Shown here: positions 7,642 to 12,955 of the stretch, piece after piece
Position numbering within the stretch: the first letter of the stretch is position 1
How the letters are laid out: every line of letters begins with the position of its first letter
From: Candidatus Sulfopaludibacter sp. SbA3
GTDB lineage: Bacteria; Acidobacteriota; Terriglobia; Bryobacterales; Bryobacteraceae
Direction of reading: 5' to 3'
Assembly: GCA_945861255.1 (NCBI GenBank)
Contig: CAMAUG010000078.1
Coordinates: 1 to 12,955, forward strand
DNA length: 12,955 nucleotides
Made by a program: the position numbers and the translations under genes
Notes under the pieces: generated by a model
The model's input: only the letters and a program-made list of their open reading frames with translations
The model's database searches: none
What the model was told of the DNA's origin: nothing

Positions 7642-9358
7642 CCCCTTTTCCGCGAATCTGCATTGCTTCCTCTATCGTCATGGTAGCGGCAGCGGCCTGC
7701 CGTTGGTAGTCTTCCAGGCGGGTTCTTTCCTCGTCTTCGGCCACCGCGCGGAGGCTCAGGCCGATCTTCTTCTCGCCTTCGTTCATTTTGATGATCTTGA
7801 AATCGTATTCCTCGCCGATCGGCAGCAACGATTCTTCGGCCGCTCCCGTGGACTGAGGCATGGGCGGTATTTCGGATCTGTGGCACAATCCTTCCACGCC
7901 CGGAGCTACCTCCACGAACACTCCGAACGCCGCCGACCGGCACACCCGCCCGCGCACCAGATTCCCTGTTTCATGCGTGCGGAAGAAGCTTTCCCACGCG
8001 TCGGGTTGCAGTTGTTTGATGCCCAGCGACAAACGCCGCGCCGGCGGGTCGATATTCAGGATTACCGCCTGCATCACCTGCCCTTTCTTCAGGGCGTCGG
8101 AAGGGTGTTTCACGTGTTTGGTCCATGACAGGTCCGATACATGCACCAGCCCGTCCACGCCATCTTCGATCTCAAGAAACGCCCCGAAGTCCGTAATCTT
8201 CCTTACGCGGCCTTCCACCACGGAGCCGACGCTGTAGCGTTGGCCCACTGTGGTCCATGGGTCGGCTTCCAGTTGCTTGATGCCGAGGGAAACCCGCCGG
8301 TCTTTCGGCTTGACCTCCAGTACCACCGCCTCCACCTGGTCGCCCGGTTTCATCACCTTGTTGGGGTGCTTCATGCGGCGGCTCCACGTCATTTCAGAAA
8401 CGTGAATTAATCCCTCCACGCCGGGCTCGATCTGCACGAATGCGCCGTAGTCGGTGACGCTCATCACGCGTCCGATGACGCGCGTTTGCGGCGGGTAGCG
8501 CTCCGCCAGATTCTCCCACGGGTCGGGCGTCAACTGCCGTATGCCGAGCGAGATCCGCTCTTTTTCGCGGTCGAATTTCAAGACCTTGACGGTGATTTCA
8601 TCGCCGGGCTGCACCACCTCGGAAGCATGCAGGACGCGCCCGTGCGACATGTCGCTGACGTGCAGCAACCCGTCGATGCCGCCTAGGTCCACGAATGCGC
8701 CGTAATCAGTGAGGTTCTTGACCACGCCCGTGACCACCGCGCCTTCGGTGAGGTGCTCCAGGGCGTCGTGCTTGCGCGCCACCACCTCTTCCTCCACGGC
8801 CATCTTGCGGGATACCACGGCGTTGCCACGGCGGCGGTTTAACTTGAGCACCTTGACCGGAATATCTTGCCCGACGAATTGATCCAGGTCGTGCACCGGG
8901 CGCACATCGGCCTGCGAACCGGGCATGAACGCGGGAACACCTACATCCACAATCAGGCCGCCCTTGGTGCGTTCCAGCACGCGCCCGGAGACCAGCAGCC
9001 CCTCGCGCATCGCTTGCTCCAGCGTGTCCCAGATCCGCAGGCCTCTGGCTTTCGAATAGGAAAGAAGAATATAGCCTTCAGGCTGCTGCCCCCGGCGATC
9101 GATCATCACGTCGATCGGGTCACCCGCCTTGAAGGGAACCGATCCGTCCGCACCGCGCACCTGCTCGATTGGGACCAGGCCTTCCAGCTTGTAACCGAAA
9201 TCGACAATCACTTCCTGGGGCGTCACCTTTACCACGTGCCCCTGCATGAGCTCACCCTCGGCGGGAGGCGCCAGGTGAATGTAGTCCTCAATCAGATGCG
9301 CGTAGTCTTCGTCGGGCGGGAAGCCTACATCCACATCTTGCTCGTCGGTGATGGCCAT
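7631..9358 (-). CDS. rpsA: 30S ribosomal protein S1
   Basis: Binds mRNA on the small ribosomal subunit and helps recruit and unfold messages. The 575-residue protein has six S1 (OB-fold) repeats at about 34-100, 118-184, 205-273, 290-360, 377-447 and 464-540, matching the six-domain form of E. coli S1 (557 residues). Repeats 3-5 are the most alike, with the pattern TDYGAFV..., G(V/I)(D/E)GL(I/L/V)HVS(D/E)(M/L) and RISLGI/RVSLGI/RLSLGI; repeats 1, 2 and 6 diverge as is normal. The acidic N-terminus is the expected ribosome-binding end. A promoter with consensus spacing sits 45-73 bp upstream. No obvious Shine-Dalgarno sequence precedes the ATG; in E. coli rpsA also has a weak one and is autoregulated, so similar control is possible. 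It is followed by an HU/IHF gene in the same transcript. Certain. Confidence 0.97.
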   Translation of the reverse strand: MAITDEQDVDVGFPPDEDYAHLIEDYIHLAPPAEGELMQGHVVKVTPQEVIVDFGYKLEGLVPIEQVRGADGSVPFKAGDPIDVMIDRRGQQPEGYILLSYSKARGLRIWDTLEQAMREGLLVSGRVLERTKGGLIVDVGVPAFMPGSQADVRPVHDLDQFVGQDIPVKVLKLNRRRGNAVVSRKMAVEEEVVARKHDALEHLTEGAVVTGVVKNLTDYGAFVDLGGIDGLLHVSDMSHGRVLHASEVVQPGDEITVKVLKFDREKERISLGIRQLTPDPWENLAERYPPQTRVIGRVMSVTDYGAFVQIEPGVEGLIHVSEMTWSRRMKHPNKVMKPGDQVEAVVLEVKPKDRRVSLGIKQLEADPWTTVGQRYSVGSVVEGRVRKITDFGAFLEIEDGVDGLVHVSDLSWTKHVKHPSDALKKGQVMQAVILNIDPPARRLSLGIKQLQPDAWESFFRTHETGNLVRGRVCRSAAFGVFVEVAPGVEGLCHRSEIPPMPQSTGAAEESLLPIGEEYDFKIIKMNEGEKKIGLSLRAVAEDEERTRLEDYQRQAAAATMTIEEAMQIRGKGDDR

Positions 9359-9402
9359 CGTGCGGGTTTGCGGGAAAACGCTACAACATCAAGTATTTCA
9401 GA

Positions 9403-9431
9403 AATATACAGGAGGTCGGCGGGGAAGTCAA
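9403..9431 (-). promoter_or_regulatory. Sigma70-type promoter of rpsA
   Basis: On the - strand TTGACT (9431-9426; 5 of 6) is separated by exactly 17 bp from TATATT (9408-9403; 5 of 6). Transcription would begin near 9396, giving a leader of about 38 nt to the rpsA ATG at 9358. It is the clearest promoter in the window and its position fits rpsA. Confidence 0.65.
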
Positions 9432-9829
9432 CCAGTGGGAGAGAGCGTGGCCGAAAGCGGCGGTCATTCTCGGGGGTGCTCCCATTCACGCCGAAAGCCA
9501 GGCCCGCGCTGAACGCCCCAGCCTGAGATTCATCGCCTCGGTAACTCAAAGGTTGTCCCTTCTCTGTGGGTGTTGATCCGAACAAACCGCTCCACGTGGA
9601 AATCCCAAAACAGGGGCAAGCCACCAAGAAAGACTTTTCTTTTCATAAACTTGGCTGATAAAGACGAAGTGGGCAGCCAGTCTTGCCGGTTGGAGAGGCA
9701 CGGCCAGACTATGTGACACTTTCAGACGGGAGCATCCCGCGATCCTTTCGATTGTCTCCCCAGCGCGCCCGCTCACAATAAGCGCGTTTCGCGTAGATAC
9801 GGCGGAAAGTTTGTGTTACTCTCCCTGCC
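9432..9829. other. 398-bp intergenic stretch, no gene recognised
   Basis: Lies between the rpsA promoter and the end of the ZnuD-like receptor gene. Short frames here have no recognisable protein features. Small hairpins such as cggga-gca-tcccg and cgcg-ttt-cgcg (near 9785-9796) are too weak to name as terminators. No tRNA or known structured RNA was seen. Confidence 0.6.
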
Positions 9830-12016
9830 CTAAAAGAATTGCACCGTGTACGTCACTCGCACCCCGCGACCGACCTCCGGCGCGAACCCCTTGATGAAAG
9901 AAAGGTGATTCCGATATAGCCGGTCCCCAGCGTTGAACAGGTTCATCGAAATAACATGCAAGTCGTGTGCGCGTGCGATGGTATAGGAACCCGTCACGTT
10001 CACCAGCGTGTAGCCCGCCGTCGGCGTCTCTGTCTCAAAAATATTTCTCTGCGCGTTGCTCATCGCCACTTCAGGGCGTACGCTCCAGCCCCTGTAGCGG
10101 GCGTCAAAGCCGATGCGCCCGCGCACGGGAGGAATCCTCGGCAGGGAGACGCTCGATGCCGTCAGTTGCGCGTTCACCGCGTCCACCGCCAGGTTCAGCC
10201 ACAGGTTCGGATGCAGCGCCAGATCCAGTTTGCCTTCGCCTCCCGTGAACCGGCTGTCCTGCTGGAAGTAGTCGGCCTCAATCAGCCCGGCCCGGATGCC
10301 GCCCGTGGGCGCCAGATACACAAAGTCGTGGATGCGGTAGTAAAAATAGTTCGCCTCCGCGCGAACCTTTGAGGCGTGATGGCGGAACGAAAGATCCACG
10401 CCGTCGTTGCGCTCGCTCACCAGATTCGGGTTGCCGATTTCAAACGTCAGGTTCCCGGGATGCGGACCATTGTTGTACAGCTCTTCCAGCGCCGGCGCGC
10501 GATAGGAGTGCGAATAATTCGCAACCAGCGAGCCTTCTTTCCAGAGCCGCTTGCTGGCGCCCACGCTGCCGGAAAAGCCGGTGAAAGAGCGGGCGGCGAG
10601 CCCCGTCGGGTTGTACCGGTTGTTCTCCAGGCGGCCTCCGAACTGCAAATGGAACGACTCGAAATCGACGCTCTCCACGCCGAACACCGCGGATGCATTC
10701 TGAATTGTGGGAGGCGCCAAAACTTCCGCGCCAATGGCCTTGTAATCCCGGTGCATGCCCCAGAAGCCGAACGTGCCGCTCAGGCGTCCGGCTTTTTTCT
10801 GATTGAAAACCGTCCGGTAGATAAACTGGTTGTTGAAGAAGTTCGTCTCAGGTGTCCCGTCCACCAACTCCTGATGGTTGTAGTCGGAATAATTGATCCG
10901 CGTCTGAATATCTTCCAGGAATCCAACGTTCCGCACGCCCCCGCTAAAACGGAACGTGTGGCGGCGCATCAGCAGCTCGGCCACTTCCGGCACTTCTTCG
11001 GCCGGATTCACCGGGACCCCGTAGCGCGAGTCCGTTGTTCCGTAGTTAAAGCTGAAGAAAGTCTTGGCGCCATAGTGCCCCAATCCGGCGTCAGTTTGAT
11101 TCATGCGCGTCTGCGAATTCAGGATAGTGCCCACGGGCGTTTGATATTCGCCCGTGCGCTGCCCGCCGCCCGATCCCCAGAACTCCCACGCTTTGGTTCC
11201 GAATTCAAAACCGCCGGATCCACCGCCCAGGCCGTTGTTGGAACCTGCTAGTCCAGTAAGATATCCGCGCGCGCCTTCGTGCGCGTGCTGATGGAATACG
11301 TCATGGCGGGTGATGGCGTTCACCGCTCCGCCAATGGCGTTCGATCCATACAGGAGCGTTGCCGGCCCACGCACGATCTCAATACGTTCCAGTTTGTTCA
11401 CGTCGATGGGCTCGCCGTGATCGCCCGACTGCGACGACAAGCTTCCGGTGCGGACGCCATCTTCCAGCACCAGGACGCGGTCGCCATCGAAGCCGCGGAT
11501 CACGGGCCGCGAACTTCCCGGTCCACCGCTGCGCTTGGCTACGCCCGGCTCGTTTTCCAGAACTTCACCCAGGGATGCCGCGCTCCTCGTGGTCAACTGC
11601 AGTTGATCCAGCGAGGCCACGGATTGAATCACGTTCAGCGCCGTTTCCTCGCGGCCCGTCGCCGTCACCGTCACGCTTTCCCGGACCGCCGCGATTCGCA
11701 GCCGGAAATCCACGGTTTGGTTTGTCCCTGGGGCAAGCTGCACGCTGTGATGCTCGTCGGAAAGCCCGGGATTGAGCGCGATCAGATCGTACGTCCCTGC
11801 CGGCACATTCTGAAATTCGTACCTGCCGTTTTCGCCGGATTCCACGCTGCGGCCGAGCGGTGAGAGCACCACACGCACGCCGTGCAACGGTTCTCCAGTC
11901 CGCTCCAGGAACACCGTTCCGGAAACGCTGGCACTGCCGCTGTTCGCTTGCGAAAACGCATGTGCGCATGCCAGCGCAATGCTGCCCATGAGTGCTGGAA
12001 AACGAATGCTACCCAT
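9830..12016 (-). CDS. TonB-dependent receptor, ZnuD-like, probable metal (zinc) uptake
   Basis: A complete 728-residue outer-membrane receptor. Residues 1-23 are a signal peptide (IALACAHAFSQ). A carboxypeptidase-type regulatory domain follows (about 28-108, VSGTVFLERTGEPLHGVRV to PAGTYDL), then a possible TonB box ESVTVTATG (113-121), the plug (about 125-235; PGVAKRSG, RPVIRGFDGDRVLVLEDG, IEIVRGPATLLYGSNAIGGAVN) and the barrel ending in Phe. The plug segment SGDHGEPIDVNKLERIEIVRGPA and the tail YRNHLSFIKGFAPEVGR resemble the ZnuD family of zinc receptors. A His cluster, HDVFHQHAH (238-246), lies just after the plug, where ZnuD proteins also carry His-rich segments. Zinc is therefore the favoured substrate, by family resemblance only; copper, nickel or a metallophore are possible. 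AGGAGAG before the ATG supports this start. The same-strand gene upstream encodes a small His/Cys-rich exported protein. No metal regulator gene is in the window. Confidence 0.88.
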   Translation of the reverse strand: MGSIRFPALMGSIALACAHAFSQANSGSASVSGTVFLERTGEPLHGVRVVLSPLGRSVESGENGRYEFQNVPAGTYDLIALNPGLSDEHHSVQLAPGTNQTVDFRLRIAAVRESVTVTATGREETALNVIQSVASLDQLQLTTRSAASLGEVLENEPGVAKRSGGPGSSRPVIRGFDGDRVLVLEDGVRTGSLSSQSGDHGEPIDVNKLERIEIVRGPATLLYGSNAIGGAVNAITRHDVFHQHAHEGARGYLTGLAGSNNGLGGGSGGFEFGTKAWEFWGSGGGQRTGEYQTPVGTILNSQTRMNQTDAGLGHYGAKTFFSFNYGTTDSRYGVPVNPAEEVPEVAELLMRRHTFRFSGGVRNVGFLEDIQTRINYSDYNHQELVDGTPETNFFNNQFIYRTVFNQKKAGRLSGTFGFWGMHRDYKAIGAEVLAPPTIQNASAVFGVESVDFESFHLQFGGRLENNRYNPTGLAARSFTGFSGSVGASKRLWKEGSLVANYSHSYRAPALEELYNNGPHPGNLTFEIGNPNLVSERNDGVDLSFRHHASKVRAEANYFYYRIHDFVYLAPTGGIRAGLIEADYFQQDSRFTGGEGKLDLALHPNLWLNLAVDAVNAQLTASSVSLPRIPPVRGRIGFDARYRGWSVRPEVAMSNAQRNIFETETPTAGYTLVNVTGSYTIARAHDLHVISMNLFNAGDRLYRNHLSFIKGFAPEVGRGVRVTYTVQFF

Positions 12017-12020
12017 GTTT

Positions 12021-12027
12021 CTCTCCT
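12021..12027 (-). promoter_or_regulatory. Shine-Dalgarno site of the ZnuD-like receptor
   Basis: On the - strand AGGAGAG ends 4 nt before the ATG at 12016, supporting that start over internal Met codons at residue 10 and later. Confidence 0.7.
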
Positions 12028-12112
12028 ATTCCTCAAACTCCAAGACCAAACTTTGTCAAGCGTTGGACGAATTGCACGGGCGCTCACGCGTGGCCATGCA
12101 AAGGGAGAAGAA

Positions 12113-12430
12113 CTAGGCGGGAGGGGCGCGGGTAGGGTGCGATCCGCGCGACTCTTCGGGATGGAGCGGAGCGGTTTCCGGCACGTGCCGCCACCTGGAG
12201 ATTCCCAGGGACGCGGCATCCAGCACGTTCTGTGTGTGGAGAGCCGGAATGTAGCCGGAATGGCAAGCCGGGCAACAGTGGTGCTTCAGGCCGCCGTGCT
12301 GGTGTTGATGTTCGTCGATCGTGGCCGCGGCTTGCGCGGTAATGAAACTCGCCAGGACCAGCAACACCAGTAACGCCATGCGCCATTTGGCCCAGCGGTT
12401 GCTCCCCGGCGATTGCACGAAAAAGTCCAT
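12113..12430 (-). CDS. Small exported or membrane-anchored His/Cys-rich protein, putative metal binding
   Basis: A 105-residue protein that I do not recognise as a named family. A basic N-terminus (RWAKWR) leads into a hydrophobic stretch (about 18-34, MALLVLLVLASFITAQA) that should be a signal peptide or anchor. Directly after it comes a dense cluster of possible metal ligands at 41-57: H41, H43, H45, H50, H51, C52, C53, C56, H57. CPACH (53-57) is also a formal CxxCH heme motif. The C-terminal half is polar and Pro-rich without clear features. Similar short His/Cys proteins sit beside metal transport genes in other bacteria (general recollection). It lies 96 bp before the ZnuD-like receptor on the same strand, so a periplasmic metal-carrier or buffer role is a reasonable inference. 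The frame extends to a TTG at 12484, but the ATG at 12430 is preferred because the hydrophobic segment then sits near the N-terminus. No clear ribosome binding site is seen. Confidence 0.7.
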   Translation of the reverse strand: MDFFVQSPGSNRWAKWRMALLVLLVLASFITAQAAATIDEHQHQHGGLKHHCCPACHSGYIPALHTQNVLDAASLGISRWRHVPETAPLHPEESRGSHPTRAPPA

Positions 12431-12440
12431 AGATCTATGG
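12427..12440. promoter_or_regulatory. 14-bp perfect palindrome over the start of the small His/Cys-rich gene
   Basis: ccatagatctatgg is its own reverse complement and overlaps the ATG at 12430 (- strand). It could be an operator half-site pair for a dimeric regulator, or could hide the start codon in an RNA stem. Function unproven. Confidence 0.35.
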
Positions 12441-12465
12441 CTAGATTGTAACGACGCGCGCACCG

Positions 12466-12486
12466 ATTGCCCGGTTACCGGCAAAT
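12466..12486. promoter_or_regulatory. Imperfect dyad between the metal-uptake genes and eno, candidate operator
   Basis: A perfect core ccggttaccgg (12471-12481) is flanked so that ttgcc on the left mirrors ggcaa on the right with a one-base bulge at 12470, giving 8 paired positions in all. It lies about 40-55 bp upstream of the small His/Cys-rich gene and about 100 bp upstream of eno. Position and symmetry suit a repressor site, for example a Fur/Zur-type regulator, but it does not match a consensus I can name. Confidence 0.35.
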
Positions 12487-12581
12487 TCGCCGTGTACCTC
12501 TATCATAGCGAGGCCTGAGCGCCGCGCAGCGCCACTTCACAATTTGCCGCAGCGCGGGCGATGCATCTATTCTGGAAGCTC

Positions 12582-12955
12582 ATGGAAATTATACGCATAC
12601 TAGGGCGCGAGATCCTCGACTCGCGCGGAAACCCTACGGTCGAGGCCGATGTCGAACTTGCCGACGGTAGCTTGGGACGGGCCGCCGTGCCTTCCGGCGC
12701 CTCCACCGGTGAACATGAAGCGGTGGAGCTCCGCGATGGAGACAAGTCCCGCTATTTGGGCAAGGGCGTCCGCCAGGCCGCCTCGAATATCGTCAAAGAA
12801 ATTGGCCCTTCGCTGATCGGAATGGAAGCCGAACAGCAGATCGCTATTGACCGCCACATGATCGCGCTCGACGGCACTCCCAACAAAGGCAGGCTCGGAG
12901 CGAACGCCATCCTCGCGGTTTCCATGGCCGTGGCCCGCGCTGCCGCGGCGTCGCA
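12582..12955 (+). CDS. eno: Enolase, N-terminal part (runs off the right edge)
   Basis: Glycolytic enzyme converting 2-phosphoglycerate to phosphoenolpyruvate in the cytoplasm. The 124 visible codons match enolase closely: REILDSRGNPTVEADVEL at the N-terminus, the mobile active-site loop PSGASTGEHEAVELRDGD (its Ser ligates the second magnesium in known enolases), then KSRYLGKGV, and ALDGTPNKGRLGANAILAVSMAVARAA at the window end. That is roughly 30 percent of a typical 430-residue enolase; the catalytic barrel lies beyond the edge. The ATG at 12582 fits the usual family start; an in-frame ATG at 12561 would add seven residues (MHLFWKL) not expected in the family. A modest TGGAAG precedes 12582. 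It is transcribed divergently from the small His/Cys-rich gene. Identity certain. Confidence 0.96.
   Translation, partial: MEIIRILGREILDSRGNPTVEADVELADGSLGRAAVPSGASTGEHEAVELRDGDKSRYLGKGVRQAASNIVKEIGPSLIGMEAEQQIAIDRHMIALDGTPNKGRLGANAILAVSMAVARAAAAS

Noticed and set aside
8867..9526. Open frame of 219 codons on the + strand over the rpsA start
   Set aside because: Mostly antisense to S1 domains; no recognised protein features.
9546..9776. Open frame of 76 codons on the - strand in the rpsA/receptor gap
   Set aside because: No ribosome binding site, domain or conserved pattern seen; kept as intergenic.
10376..11251. Open frame of 291 codons on the + strand
   Set aside because: Antisense shadow of the ZnuD-like receptor barrel; no signal peptide or domain.
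12054..12059. Perfect TTGACA on the - strand between the small gene and the receptor
   Set aside because: No acceptable -10 box at 16-18 bp downstream, so a separate receptor promoter is not supported.
12561..12581. Upstream in-frame ATG of enolase
   Set aside because: It would add MHLFWKL, not found at enolase N-termini as I know them; the ATG at 12582 fits the family.

Overview
The window looks like a chromosomal segment of an acidobacterium, most likely of the Solibacteres/Bryobacterales type. This is inferred from gene content, not from a marker-gene search. The supporting traits are an Oar-like TonB-dependent receptor, a fused cytochrome–DUF1549–DUF1553 protein paired with a Tat-exported DUF1501 protein, and carboxypeptidase-type regulatory domains on receptors, all in a moderately GC-rich genome. 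The housekeeping genes (rpsA, an HU/IHF gene, eno) are typical Gram-negative versions.

Left part, + strand (1-7213). First comes the C-terminal 806 codons of a large outer-membrane TonB-dependent receptor. Its family-like reading continues upstream of the first ATG to an in-frame TAG at 36-38, so the gene is either interrupted or affected by a sequence error. A perfect 20-bp tandem repeat covers its stop codon. After a 380-bp gap with a hairpin, a candidate promoter and a strong ribosome binding site come two genes 9 bp apart: a periplasmic membrane-anchored cytochrome c/DUF1549/DUF1553 protein and a Tat-exported DUF1501 (sulfatase/alkaline-phosphatase-fold) protein. This is the paired module best known from Planctomycetes and also found in Acidobacteria. 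Its substrate is unknown.

Middle part, - strand (7327-9431). rpsA (six S1 domains) is followed by an HU/IHF-beta-like gene whose longest reading frame overlaps the rpsA stop, the same order as rpsA-ihfB of Proteobacteria. A good sigma70-type promoter lies upstream of rpsA, with a short leader that has no clear Shine-Dalgarno sequence. The convergent junction with the DUF1501 gene holds hairpins.

Right part (9830-12955). On the - strand, a small exported His/Cys-rich protein is followed by a 728-residue ZnuD-like TonB receptor with its own strong ribosome binding site. The pair reads like an outer-membrane transition-metal (probably zinc) acquisition unit, and is the most interesting association in the window. 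Divergent from it, and running off the right end, is the N-terminal part of enolase. The region between the two carries a palindrome and an imperfect dyad that could be operators.

No CRISPR array, insertion sequence, tRNA or rRNA was seen.
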